Positions 18,593 to 26,752 of a DNA stretch of 39,144 nucleotides are shown one piece after another. Origin of the DNA: Sutterella sp. (GTDB taxonomy: Bacteria; Pseudomonadota; Gammaproteobacteria; Burkholderiales; Burkholderiaceae_F); contig NZ_JAUNSF010000016.1 of assembly GCF_030539355.1 (NCBI RefSeq), positions 1-39,144 of the forward strand, in the 5' to 3' direction. The translations under genes and the position numbers were made by a program. The notes under the pieces are model-generated. The model did not search any database and was not told the DNA's origin. It worked only from the letters and a program-made list of their open reading frames with translations. Positions within the stretch are counted from its first letter, which is position 1, and each line of letters begins with the position of its first letter.

Positions 18593-18633
18593 AAAAAACG
18601 CCGCATTCCGGGGCATTCCCGGAATCCGGCGTT
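18593..18633 (-). terminator. Intrinsic terminator of lptM-lysA
   Basis: Read on the minus strand, AACGCCG (18633-18627) pairs with CGGCGTT (18603-18597), extended inside by ATTCCGGG/CCCGGAAT after one mismatch. The following T run corresponds to A residues at 18593-18598 on the plus strand. It lies about 65 bp after the lysA stop and upstream of guaC. Confidence 0.8.
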
Positions 18634-18698
18634 AATTGATTCTACATAAGAATGCGCGGGGTGGTGAAACCGCTCCCTGCGTCTTCCTTCAGAGAGGC

Positions 18699-20096
18699 TC
18701 AGCGGCGCGAGCGCGCGAACTCGAGCGCCTCGCCGAAGAGCGCGCGGGCGCCTTCGGCCGCGGCGGACGTGTCGCCCGCGAGTCCGAGCGGGAGCTCGTC
18801 GCGGGTGAGGTCGAGCGCCGTCTGCGGGCGGCGCATCGGGAGCACGTTGGCGCCGTCGACCATCACCTCCATCGGCAGCGGCCTCGAGTTGTAGGTCGAG
18901 GCCATCGAGGCGCCGTAGGCGCCGGCCGTGCGGATGGCGAGCAGGTCGCCCGCCTCGACCGCGAGATCGCGGTCGTTGCCGAGGAAGTCCGTCGACTCGC
19001 AGACGCCGCCCACGATGTTGAGCACCTGGCGCTGCGCCTTCGTGTTCGGAATGACGGGCTCGATCGAGTGGTAGCTGCCGTACATGGCCGGGCGCACGAG
19101 CTCGGTCATCGAGGCGTCGACGATGCAGAAGCGACGCAGGAAGAGGCCCGACTTCAGGTACTCGACCGTGGTGAGAAGCACCGCGCTCTGGGCGATCAGG
19201 GACCGGCCCGGCTCGACGAAGATCTCGATCCCCTTCACGTCCACCTTCTCGGCGACGCGCGCGACCAGGGCGGGGATGAGCTCGGCGGGCTCGAGGAGCT
19301 TGTCATCGGGGTGGTACTTCACGCCCGCGCCGCCCCCGAGGTCGATGTGGGAGAGGACGATGCCGCGGCGCGCGAGCTCGTTCACGAACCCGGCGAGCAC
19401 GTCCACGGCCTTCATGAAGGGCTCGGTCGACTCGACCATGCTGCCGATGTGGCAGCTGATGCCCTCGATTTCGATAGCGGGGAGCTTCGCGGCCTTCTCG
19501 TAGAGGGCGACCACGTCGGTGAGCTTGACGCCGAACTTGCTGTCGCCCAAGCCCGTGGCGACATGCGCGTCCACGTGGGCGTCGATGTTGGGATTGACGC
19601 GCACCGAGACGTGCGCGACGTGCCCGAGGGTCTCGGCGATCGCGTTGATGCGGTCAAGCTCCGCGGGGCTCTCGATGTTGAAGCAGCGGATGCCGGCGTT
19701 GAGCGCAAAGGCGATGTCGGTCTCGCCCTTGGCCACGCCCGAGTAGACAATCTTCTTCGGATCGCCGCCCGCCTCGAGCGCGCGCAGGATCTCGCCCCCG
19801 GAGACGCAGTCGAAGCCAGCGCCGAGGCTCGCGAGGAGCTCGAGCACGCCCTTCGTGGAGGAGGCCTTCACGGCGTAGCAGACCTGGTGGGGCGTGTCGC
19901 CGAAGGCGGCCTCGTAGGCGCGGAAGCGCTCGGCGACCGCGGCGCGCGAGTAGACGTAGAGCGGCGTCCCGAACTCGCGGGCGAGGTCGGTGAGGCGCAC
20001 GTCCTCGCAGAGCAGCTCCCCCTCGGGCGAGCGATGGAAGCCGATTCCCGTGGAAAGGGAGTCAGGGCGGTTAATATTCGACGCGTCACTGTGCAT
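18699..20096 (-). CDS. lysA: Diaminopimelate decarboxylase
   Basis: The 465-residue PLP enzyme decarboxylates meso-diaminopimelate to L-lysine. Fold-type III motifs are clear: PLP lysine K77 in CYAVKASS, then [34 protein letters not shown] and [10 protein letters not shown]. The start at 20096 (MHSDASN) has GGAG upstream and lies inside the end of lptM (11-bp overlap). An upstream in-frame ATG at 20144 would overlap lptM further. It is somewhat longer than E. coli LysA (420). Confidence 0.95.
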   Translation of the reverse strand: MHSDASNINRPDSLSTGIGFHRSPEGELLCEDVRLTDLAREFGTPLYVYSRAAVAERFRAYEAAFGDTPHQVCYAVKASSTKGVLELLASLGAGFDCVSGGEILRALEAGGDPKKIVYSGVAKGETDIAFALNAGIRCFNIESPAELDRINAIAETLGHVAHVSVRVNPNIDAHVDAHVATGLGDSKFGVKLTDVVALYEKAAKLPAIEIEGISCHIGSMVESTEPFMKAVDVLAGFVNELARRGIVLSHIDLGGGAGVKYHPDDKLLEPAELIPALVARVAEKVDVKGIEIFVEPGRSLIAQSAVLLTTVEYLKSGLFLRRFCIVDASMTELVRPAMYGSYHSIEPVIPNTKAQRQVLNIVGGVCESTDFLGNDRDLAVEAGDLLAIRTAGAYGASMASTYNSRPLPMEVMVDGANVLPMRRPQTALDLTRDELPLGLAGDTSAAAEGARALFGEALEFARSRR

Positions 20097-20241
20097 TGCC
20101 GGCTCCGCTCGTCTGCTGGGGCGCCGAGACCGGCGCGGGTTCATCGGGCATGTAGAGCGGCCCCTTCAGGCCGCAGCCCGAGAGGCCGAGGCACATGACG
20201 GCCGCGATACCGGCGAGGCCGGCGCAGAGAAACTTTTTCAT
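20086..20241 (-). CDS. lptM: LPS translocon maturation lipoprotein LptM (YifL family)
   Basis: This small gene encodes 51 residues: a signal sequence MKKFLCAGLAGIAAVMCLGL, lipobox LSGC with C23 as the lipidated cysteine, and the family hallmark GLKGPLYMP right after it, then a Pro/Gln-rich tail. In E. coli LptM associates with the LptD-LptE complex and promotes LptD oxidative maturation. Gene order lptM-lysA beside divergent cyaY is conserved. Its stop codon (TGA, 20088-20086) lies inside the lysA start region. No strong Shine-Dalgarno is visible; only 13 bp separate it from cyaY. Confidence 0.93.
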   Translation of the reverse strand: MKKFLCAGLAGIAAVMCLGLSGCGLKGPLYMPDEPAPVSAPQQTSGAGNAQ

Positions 20242-20254
20242 TGGCACGAGGAAG

Positions 20255-20554
20255 ATGACTGAAACGGAATTTCTGGAGCGCGCCGAGGCGGAGATGCTCC
20301 GACTTCAGGACGCTGTTGAGGAGAGGTACGAGGACGCGGACTGCACACGCAGCGGCAACGTGCTCACGATTGAACTTGAGGACGGCGCGCAGGCGGTGGT
20401 GAACATCCAGACGCCCATGCAGGAGATCTGGTTCGCCTCGCATCTCGGAGGCATGCACTTCGCCCCGACCGATGCCGGCTGGATCAACCCGCGTGACGGG
20501 CGCACGCTCGAGGAGACGGTCTTCGCCGCCGTCGATGCGCTGATCGCCCGCTGA
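20255..20554 (+). CDS. cyaY: Iron-sulfur cluster assembly regulator CyaY (bacterial frataxin)
   Basis: The 99-residue frataxin homologue begins MTETEFLERAEAEMLRLQDAVEE, an acidic N-terminal helix of the type that binds iron. The beta-sheet core contains NVLTIELEDGAQAVVNIQTPMQEIWFAS and GGMHFAP. CyaY modulates IscS-dependent cluster assembly. ATG 20255 follows GAGGAAG. A longer reading from 20195 would run through the divergent lptM start. It is convergent with mrcA across a strong shared terminator. Confidence 0.95.
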   Translation: MTETEFLERAEAEMLRLQDAVEERYEDADCTRSGNVLTIELEDGAQAVVNIQTPMQEIWFASHLGGMHFAPTDAGWINPRDGRTLEETVFAAVDALIAR

Positions 20555-20608
20555 AAACTGTTCCCGCAATTTTATGAGAAGCCCCGGCGGACCGCCCGGG
20601 CGAAAATG

Positions 20609-20641
20609 TGAAAATGCCCCGTCGCGGACGGGGCATTTTCA
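20609..20641. terminator. Bidirectional terminator between cyaY and mrcA
   Basis: GAAAATGCCCCGTC (20610-20623) pairs perfectly with GACGGGGCATTTTC (20627-20640), and a further T-A pair closes at 20609/20641. A-rich and T-rich flanks make it functional on both strands, as expected between convergent genes. Confidence 0.85.
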
Positions 20642-20660
20642 TTAGGGGGCCTGTCAGGCG

Positions 20661-23051
20661 TCAGAAGATCTGGTCGCGCACGAGGTCGCGCGCGGCGCGC
20701 GCGTCGGGCATGAGCGAGAGATCGTCGGCGATCGAGCCCGCGCTCTCCTTGTAGTAGTAGAGGCCGTTGCGCTCGACCACGGACTCGGGCTGCACGCGGG
20801 CGGTCTCGGGAACGTCCTTCAAGGCGATGCGCATGTAGTCGATCCAGATCGGCAGCACGAGGCCGCCGCCCGTCTCGCGGCTTCCGAGGGGCTTGGGCTG
20901 GTCGTAGCCCATCCAGCCCACGGCGACGGTGGTGCCCGCGTAGCCGCAGAACCAGGCGTCCTGGGAGTCGTTCGACGTGCCGGTCTTGCCGGAGATGTCG
21001 TTGCGCTTCAGTTCCCTCGTCGCGCGCCGGGCCGTGCCGTTCACCGCGACGCGGTGCATGAGCGAGTTCATCACGAAGGCGTTGCGCTCGGTGATCGCGC
21101 GGATCGAGGGATCGCCCGCCTGGCGGTTCGTCGCCTGCATCAGGGTGACGCCCTTGGAGTCCGTCACGCGGTCGATGAGATAGGGCTGCACGCGGTAGCC
21201 GCCGTTGGCGAAGACCATGTAGCCGCCGAGCATCTGCCACGGGGTCACGCTGCCGGCGCCCAGGGCCATCGGGAGGTTGGCCGGATGGTCCTTCGCCTGG
21301 AAGCCGAAGCGCTGGATGTACTGCTGCGCATAGGCCGGGGTGATCGACTGCAGGATGCGGATCGAGACGAGGTTCTTCGAGAGTTCGAGCGCGCGGTAGA
21401 GCGGCATCGGGCCGTCGTAGCGACCCTCGTAGTTCTTCGGCTCCCAGACCTTGTTGCCCGTGAGCTTCGGGTCGATCACGATCGGCGCGTCATTGATGAT
21501 GGTCGAGGGCGTGAAGCCCTTGTCGAGGGCCGCCGAGTAGATGAAGGGCTTGAAGGACGAGCCCGGCTGGCGCCACGCCTGCGTGACGTGGTTGAACATG
21601 TTGAGGTTGAAGTCGAAGCCGCCCACGAGCGCCTCGACGGCGCCGGTGTTGAAGTTCGCGGCGGCGAACGCCGTCTCGACCTGCGGGACCTGCGCGAGCG
21701 TCCACGTGGTCGCCGCGTCCTTGCCCGTGAGCGGATGCATCACGCGGATCACCGAGCCCGGGAGGATGGGCTTCACGTCCTTCGCGGGCTTCTTCGCGAG
21801 GTTCTTCCTGCCGAACTTCAGGCTCTCCTTGTCGAGCTCGACGGTCTCGGAGGGCGAGACCGCGGCGACGATCTTGGTGGGCGACGCCTCGATCACGACG
21901 GCCGGGAGCATGAAGGGCGAGGAGGCGGTCTTCGAGAGCGCCTCGCGGATCGCCTTCGGGCGGTCAGATTCGCTCCCGAGTTCGACCTGGGCCTCGGGGC
22001 CGCGGTAGCCGTAGCGGCGGTCATAGGTGATGAGCTGCCGGCGCACGCTCTCCACGGCGGCGAGCTGACGGTCCATGCGCAGCGTCGTGTGGACGTTCAG
22101 GCCGCGCGAGTACGTCTCGTCGCCGAAGATGTCGTACATCAGCATGCGGGCGAGCTCGGCGGCGTAATTGGCCGTCACCGTGTCCGCGGTGGCGCTGCGG
22201 TTGACCGGGGTGTTCTTCTCCTCGACGGCGCGGCGGACCTGCATCGGCTGCGCGCGCTCGGTCTGGTAGGTGAGCTCGTCGATGTGCCCGAGGTCGTACA
22301 TGCGGCGCAGCACGTAGTTGCGGCGCATCGTCGCGCGCGACGGGTTGACGATCGGGTTGTAGGCCGAGGGAGCGACGGGCAGGCCCGCGATCGTCGCGGC
22401 CTCGCCCACGGAGATCTCCTCGAGCGGGCGGCCGAAGTACGTCCTCGCGGCGCTCGCGAAGCCGTAGGCGCGCTGGCCGAGGTAGATCTGGTTCATGTAG
22501 ATCTCGAGAATGCGGTCCTTCGAGAGCTCGTGCTCGATCTTGAAGGACATGGCGATCTCGTAGAGCTTGCGCGTGTAGGTGCGCTGCGTCGTGAGGAAGA
22601 AGTTGCGCGCGACCTGCATCGTGATGGTCGAGCCGCCCTGGCCGCGGCGGCCGGTGAGCAGATTGGTGATCGCGGCGCGCGCGATGCCGGTGATCTCGAT
22701 GCCGGGGTGCTCGTAGAAGCCGTCGTCCTCGGCGGCGAGAATCGCCTTCTTCACGTGGTCGGGCACGTCCTCGATCTTCACGAAGTCGCGGCGCTCCTCG
22801 CCGAACTCGCCGATCAGCTTCCCGTCCGCGCTCCAGACGCGCAGCGGCACCTTCGGGCGGTAGTCCGTGAGCGCGTCGATCGGCGGGAGCTGCTGATACA
22901 TGTACGCGAAGACGAAGACGCCGAGGAGCGCCGCCGAGGCGACGCCCGCGGCGCCGATGGCGACGACCCATTTGAGCACGCGCACAAAGGTGCCCGGGCG
23001 GGAGGAACTTCTGCCGCCGGCGCGGGCCGGCTTCTTCTTGCTTGTCGTCAC
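20661..23051 (-). CDS. mrcA: Penicillin-binding protein 1A (bifunctional transglycosylase/transpeptidase)
   Basis: The 796-residue class A PBP polymerises and cross-links peptidoglycan. In order it shows a basic cytoplasmic N-terminus and a membrane anchor (about 25-50). The GT51 glycosyltransferase domain has catalytic E108 in AAEDDGFYEHPG and GGSTITMQVARN. An OB-like insert follows. The transpeptidase domain carries SSFK (S498-K501), SKN (558-560) and KTG (689-691). All key residues are present. The gene is divergent from the mla region with a 337-bp spacer. Its -10 candidate is a perfect TATAAT at 23147-23142. Confidence 0.96.
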   Translation of the reverse strand: MTTSKKKPARAGGRSSSRPGTFVRVLKWVVAIGAAGVASAALLGVFVFAYMYQQLPPIDALTDYRPKVPLRVWSADGKLIGEFGEERRDFVKIEDVPDHVKKAILAAEDDGFYEHPGIEITGIARAAITNLLTGRRGQGGSTITMQVARNFFLTTQRTYTRKLYEIAMSFKIEHELSKDRILEIYMNQIYLGQRAYGFASAARTYFGRPLEEISVGEAATIAGLPVAPSAYNPIVNPSRATMRRNYVLRRMYDLGHIDELTYQTERAQPMQVRRAVEEKNTPVNRSATADTVTANYAAELARMLMYDIFGDETYSRGLNVHTTLRMDRQLAAVESVRRQLITYDRRYGYRGPEAQVELGSESDRPKAIREALSKTASSPFMLPAVVIEASPTKIVAAVSPSETVELDKESLKFGRKNLAKKPAKDVKPILPGSVIRVMHPLTGKDAATTWTLAQVPQVETAFAAANFNTGAVEALVGGFDFNLNMFNHVTQAWRQPGSSFKPFIYSAALDKGFTPSTIINDAPIVIDPKLTGNKVWEPKNYEGRYDGPMPLYRALELSKNLVSIRILQSITPAYAQQYIQRFGFQAKDHPANLPMALGAGSVTPWQMLGGYMVFANGGYRVQPYLIDRVTDSKGVTLMQATNRQAGDPSIRAITERNAFVMNSLMHRVAVNGTARRATRELKRNDISGKTGTSNDSQDAWFCGYAGTTVAVGWMGYDQPKPLGSRETGGGLVLPIWIDYMRIALKDVPETARVQPESVVERNGLYYYKESAGSIADDLSLMPDARAARDLVRDQIF

Positions 23052-23237
23052 GTGGGGGATGCCTGGTCTGGCGGCGGGCCGCTCCTTCCTCGGAGCCCTG
23101 GAAACCCGCCGCGGGGGGATGGGAAAAAATTCGGACTCGAAATTATAGGAAATTCAGAAAATCGGCCGAGCCCGGGGCGCCGCGTCCCGCCGTGCGGATT
23201 TGGCAACAAGCCTTTGCAGTTCTGAGGCGAACAACTG

Positions 23238-23266
23238 TTCAGACGGGCCCCGGACTGACGTAAAAT
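23238..23266 (+). promoter_or_regulatory. Candidate sigma-70 promoter of the thioesterase-mla-murA run
   Basis: TTCAGA (23238-23243) and TAAAAT (23261-23266) are exactly 17 bp apart, matching consensus at 4 of 6 and 5 of 6. Transcription would begin near 23273, giving a leader of about 115 bases that contains the hairpin at 23305-23335. Confidence 0.5.
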
Positions 23267-23304
23267 CCACAGACGAATCTAGTGTCGCCGTTGAGTAAGA
23301 ACGC

Positions 23305-23335
23305 GCCCGGAGGAATGCAGCCCCCGGGCATTTTT
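23305..23335 (+). terminator. Attenuator-like hairpin in the mla operon leader
   Basis: GCCCGG (23305-23310) pairs with CCGGGC (23324-23329), followed by A and TTTTT (23331-23335). Because no plus-strand gene lies upstream, it sits in the leader of the downstream operon and may attenuate it. The stem is only 6 bp, so the strength is uncertain. Confidence 0.4.
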
Positions 23336-23388
23336 GACCTCGGGACACGCCTCTCCTCCGGCGGAAGGCAAATTTTCATTCAGGAATC

Positions 23389-23883
23389 ATGACCGCTCCC
23401 CGTATCTATCACGAGACCATCCTTGTGGGTCCCGAGTCCATCGACGTGCAGGGCCACGTCAACAACCGCGAGTACCTCCGCTGGATGGAGCTCGCGGCGA
23501 CGAACCATGCCGCGCTGCTGCACTGGGGAATCGATGATCTGAAACGCACGGGCCGCGCGTGGGTCGCGCGGGAGCACTGGATAGAATATCTGCGTCCGTG
23601 TTTCGCGGGCGAGACGCTCGACATCTACACGTGGATCCAGAGCGTCCGCGGTCCGACGAGCCTGCGCCGCTATGCGATCGCGCGCGAAGGGCTCGTCACC
23701 GCCGTCGGCGCGACCGAGTGGGTCTACATCGACGCCGCGCGGGGGCGTCCCGTGTCGATCGACGCGGCCTCGATCGAAGGCCTCTCGCTCGTCAAGCCCT
23801 CGGATGAGGAACTCAAGCAACTCGGCATCTCGCGGCCCGTGCGTTTTTCGCCCGGCGCGAGCCTGATCTCTGGAGACGAATAA
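23389..23883 (+). CDS. Acyl-CoA thioesterase-like hotdog-fold protein (4HBT superfamily)
   Basis: The 164-residue protein has the 4-hydroxybenzoyl-CoA thioesterase pattern DVQGHVNNREYLRWMELA near residues 19-36, in which the Asp/His/Asn region and the long helix form the active site. This suggests hydrolysis of acyl-CoA or a similar thioester, but the substrate cannot be told from sequence. The start at 23389 gives the family N-terminus. It is 6 bp upstream of mlaF and probably shares its promoter, so a lipid-related role is plausible but inferred. Confidence 0.8.
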   Translation: MTAPRIYHETILVGPESIDVQGHVNNREYLRWMELAATNHAALLHWGIDDLKRTGRAWVAREHWIEYLRPCFAGETLDIYTWIQSVRGPTSLRRYAIAREGLVTAVGATEWVYIDAARGRPVSIDAASIEGLSLVKPSDEELKQLGISRPVRFSPGASLISGDE

Positions 23884-23889
23884 GTAATC

Positions 23890-24696
23890 ATGCAGGACTA
23901 CCTCTCCATCGAGGGCCTTCACTTCGGGTTCGGCCGCCGCCGGATTCTCGATGACGTGTCGATGCGCTTCGGCGTCGGCAAGGTCGTCGCGATCATGGGC
24001 GGCTCGGGCATGGGAAAGACGACGCTGCTCAAGCTCATCGGCGGACTGCTGACGCCCGAGGCGGGCGAGATCCGCGTCGGCGGCGAGAAGCTCGACACCT
24101 CGAACATCAAGTCGCTCTACCGCATCCGCCGCCGCATGGGCATGCTCTTCCAGTTCGGCGCGCTCTTCACCGATCTCTCGGTCTTCGACAACGTCGCCTT
24201 CCCGATCCGGGAGCAGACGGACCTTGACGAGGAGACGGTGCGCGACCTCGTGCTCATGAAGCTCAATGCCGTGGGCCTGCGCGGCGCCGCGTCCCTGATG
24301 CCCTCCGAGATCTCGGGCGGCATGGCCCGCCGCGTCGCGCTCGCGCGCACGATCGCGCTCGACCCTGCGCTCATTCTCTACGACGAGCCCTTCGCCGGCC
24401 TCGACCCCATCTCGATGGGCGTGACGGCGCGCCTCATCCGCGAGCTCAATGACGCGCTCGGCGCCACCTCGCTCATCGTCACGCACGACGTCGCCGAGAC
24501 CTTCGACATCGCCGACTACGTCTACATGATCTCGGACGCGAAGGTCGCGGCCGAGGGCACTCCGGACGACATGCTCCATTCCGAGGAGCCCTTCGTGAAG
24601 CAGTTCGTGGGCGGCCTTCCGGACGGCCCGGTGCGCTTCCAGTACCACGCCGACGATTACGCGACCGAGCTCGGCCTCGGGGAGGTGCGCAAATGA
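23890..24696 (+). CDS. mlaF: Phospholipid transport ABC ATPase MlaF
   Basis: The 268-residue ABC ATPase has Walker A GGSGMGKTT (37-45), the Mla-type signature ISGGMARRVALAR, Walker B LILYDEP with the catalytic Glu, and the switch histidine in VTHD. With MlaE, MlaD and MlaB it forms the inner-membrane complex that moves phospholipids between the inner membrane and periplasmic MlaC, maintaining outer-membrane lipid asymmetry. The stop overlaps the mlaE start by 4 bp (ATGA). Confidence 0.96.
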   Translation: MQDYLSIEGLHFGFGRRRILDDVSMRFGVGKVVAIMGGSGMGKTTLLKLIGGLLTPEAGEIRVGGEKLDTSNIKSLYRIRRRMGMLFQFGALFTDLSVFDNVAFPIREQTDLDEETVRDLVLMKLNAVGLRGAASLMPSEISGGMARRVALARTIALDPALILYDEPFAGLDPISMGVTARLIRELNDALGATSLIVTHDVAETFDIADYVYMISDAKVAAEGTPDDMLHSEEPFVKQFVGGLPDGPVRFQYHADDYATELGLGEVRK

Positions 24697-25472
24697 TCAC
24701 GAACCTTCTCGCGAAGCTCGGGCGCTTCGTCCTCGGCATCTTCGCCTCGGTCGGGCGCTTCGGCATCTTCTCCTGGCAGATCCTCTCGAGGCTCGCCGGC
24801 TCGGGCGTGCGGAACGTCATCGCCCAGATCCACTTCATCGGCAACTATTCGCTTCTCATCATCGGCGTCTCGGGCCTCTTCGTGGGCTTCGTGCTCGGCC
24901 TGCAGGGCTACTACGTGCTCGTGAGCTACGGCTCCGAGGAGGCGCTCGGCGTCCTCGTCGCCCTCTCGCTCGTCCGCGAGCTCGGCCCCGTCGTCACGGC
25001 GCTTCTCTTCGCGGGACGCGCGGGCACGGCGCTCACCGCCGAGATCGGTCTCATGCGCTCGGGCGAGCAGCTCGCCGCCATGGAGATGATGGGCGTCGAT
25101 CCCTTCCGGCGCGTGCTCGCGCCGCGCTTCATCGGCGGCTTCATCTCGATGCCGATCCTCGCGCTCATCTTCTCCGCGGTCGGCATCATCGGCGCGTGGA
25201 TCGTGGGCGTGGGCCTGATCGGCACCGACAGCGGCGCCTTCTGGAGCCAGATGCAGGCAGCCGTCGACGTGCAGCACGACATCGTGAACGGCTTCGTGAA
25301 GAGCGTCGTCTTCGGCGTCGCCGTCACGCTCATCGCGCTCTACCAGGGCTACGCCTCGCGGCCGACCCCTGACGGCGTCGCGCACGCCACGACCACCACG
25401 GTCGTCGTCTCCTCTCTTCTCGTTCTCGGCCTCGACTTCATGATGACGGCCTGGATGTTCACCACGGTCTGA
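24693..25472 (+). CDS. mlaE: Phospholipid transport permease MlaE
   Basis: The product is a 259-residue membrane protein of the MlaE/YrbE permease family, with an N-terminal interfacial helix and about five membrane segments. It shows the conserved LVRELGPVVTALLFAGRAGTALTAEIG stretch and EQLAAMEMMGVDP. It forms the membrane channel of the MlaFEDB complex. It overlaps mlaF by 4 bp and is followed 37 bp later by mlaD. Confidence 0.96.
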   Translation: MITNLLAKLGRFVLGIFASVGRFGIFSWQILSRLAGSGVRNVIAQIHFIGNYSLLIIGVSGLFVGFVLGLQGYYVLVSYGSEEALGVLVALSLVRELGPVVTALLFAGRAGTALTAEIGLMRSGEQLAAMEMMGVDPFRRVLAPRFIGGFISMPILALIFSAVGIIGAWIVGVGLIGTDSGAFWSQMQAAVDVQHDIVNGFVKSVVFGVAVTLIALYQGYASRPTPDGVAHATTTTVVVSSLLVLGLDFMMTAWMFTTV

Positions 25473-25509
25473 TACCGCTCACAATTCAAGACTGAGGCTC
25501 AAACAAAAA

Positions 25510-25980
25510 ATGCAGAACAATCGCTCCTTAGAAATCGCCGTCGGACTCTTCCTCGTGCTCGGCTTCTGCGCCGCGCTCTTCATGGCGCTGCAGTCGGCCA
25601 ACCTCGGCAGCTTCTCCTTCGGCCACAGCACGTACGCCGTCACGGCGGATTTTGACAATATCGGCGGCTTGAAGCCCCGCGCCGCCGTCAAGAGCGCCGG
25701 CGTCGTGGTCGGCCGCGTCCGCTCCGTGGTCTTCGATCCGCAGACCTTCCAGGCCCGCGTGACGATGGACATGGATGCCCGCTACCCCTTCCCCGAGGAC
25801 AGCTCGGCGAAGATCCTCACCTCGGGTCTCCTGGGTGAACAGTACGTCGGCATCGAGGCGGGCGCGGATGACGCGAACCTCGCCGAGGGCTCCCGCATCA
25901 GCCGCACGCAGAGCGCGGTGGTGCTCGAGAACCTGATCAGCCAGTTCCTGTATTCCAAGGCGGAGGACGGCGGAAAATGA
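25510..25980 (+). CDS. mlaD: Phospholipid-binding MCE-domain protein MlaD
   Basis: The 156-residue protein has one N-terminal membrane anchor (about residues 8-28) followed by a single MCE domain (VTADFDNIGGLKPRAAVKSAGVVVGRV), as in MlaD. It forms the hexameric periplasmic ring that passes lipid between MlaE and MlaC. Only a weak Shine-Dalgarno (GAGG, about 11 bases upstream) is seen. Its stop overlaps the mlaA start by 4 bp. Confidence 0.95.
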   Translation: MQNNRSLEIAVGLFLVLGFCAALFMALQSANLGSFSFGHSTYAVTADFDNIGGLKPRAAVKSAGVVVGRVRSVVFDPQTFQARVTMDMDARYPFPEDSSAKILTSGLLGEQYVGIEAGADDANLAEGSRISRTQSAVVLENLISQFLYSKAEDGGK

Positions 25981-26732
25981 AAAAGCTCGCACTGACTGTC
26001 GCCCTCTCGGCGGCGCTCCTCTCGGGCTGCGCGCAGGTCCCGCCCAACGCGGGCGAGAACCCCGCGGACCCGTATGAATCCTTCAACCGCAACGTCTGGG
26101 CGTTCAACGACACGCTCGACCGCGCCATCGTGAAGCCCGTGTCGGAGTTCTACGTCGACTGGACGCCTGAGTTCGTCCAGACGGGCGTGTCGAACTTCTT
26201 CGACAACCTCGACACCCCGGGGAGCGCGGTGAACAACCTCCTCCAGGGCAAGGTCGAGCGCGGCGTGAGAAGCGTCTTCCGCTTCCTCGTCAACTCAACG
26301 CTCGGCATCGCCGGTCTCTTTGACGTGGCGAGCCACATCGGCCTCGAGGACGCGCCCGAGGACTTCGGCCAGACGCTCGCCGTCTGGGGCGTGGGCCAGG
26401 GCTCCTACCTCGTGCTCCCGTTCCTCGGCCCCACGACCACCCGCGACTGGACGCGCTACCCCGTGAGCTGGGGCACCGATCCGCTCACCTACATCATGTG
26501 GGACGAGGACTGGTACTGGTCGGTTCCCATCCTGGCCGCCGAGGGCATCGACGCCCGTGCGCGTCTGCTCTCGCTCGAGTCGATCCGCGCCCAGACCGTG
26601 GACGATTACGCCGCGATCCGCGACGCGTACCTCGCGATGCGCGAGCGCGCGGTGCGTGACGGCGCCGAGGTCTCCTCCGAGGAGGAGCTCGAGACGCTCA
26701 CGCCGCTCCAGTTCGATGACGAAGAGGAATGA
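25977..26732 (+). CDS. mlaA: Outer-membrane lipoprotein MlaA (VacJ)
   Basis: The product is a 251-residue lipoprotein with a signal peptide ending at lipobox LSGC (C18). The MlaA core follows: DPYESFNRNVWAFNDTLDRAIVKPV, FFDNLDTPGSAVNNLLQGK, and DFGQTLAVWGVGQGSYLVLPFLGP. MlaA removes misplaced phospholipids from the outer leaflet and hands them to MlaC. In enterobacteria it is unlinked. Its place inside the operon between mlaD and mlaC is the betaproteobacterial arrangement. The C-terminal 25 residues are strongly acidic. Confidence 0.95.
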   Translation: MKKLALTVALSAALLSGCAQVPPNAGENPADPYESFNRNVWAFNDTLDRAIVKPVSEFYVDWTPEFVQTGVSNFFDNLDTPGSAVNNLLQGKVERGVRSVFRFLVNSTLGIAGLFDVASHIGLEDAPEDFGQTLAVWGVGQGSYLVLPFLGPTTTRDWTRYPVSWGTDPLTYIMWDEDWYWSVPILAAEGIDARARLLSLESIRAQTVDDYAAIRDAYLAMRERAVRDGAEVSSEEELETLTPLQFDDEEE

Positions 26733-26752
26733 TTTTTTCTTTTTTAGGACAG

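Larger units (their letters stand above)
23052..23388. other. Divergent intergenic region mrcA / thioesterase-mla
   Basis: This 337-bp stretch has no recognisable gene. On the minus strand TATAAT (23147-23142) lies 91 bp upstream of mrcA but lacks a good -35. On the plus strand there is a promoter candidate at 23238-23266 and a terminator-like hairpin at 23305-23335. The AT-richer segment around 23120-23165 fits a promoter region. Confidence 0.5.

Noticed and set aside
21054-23225. A 723-codon plus-strand open frame opposite mrcA
   Set aside because: The minus-strand PBP1A has all catalytic motifs; the antisense product is an Arg/Val/Asp/Glu-rich shadow without domains.
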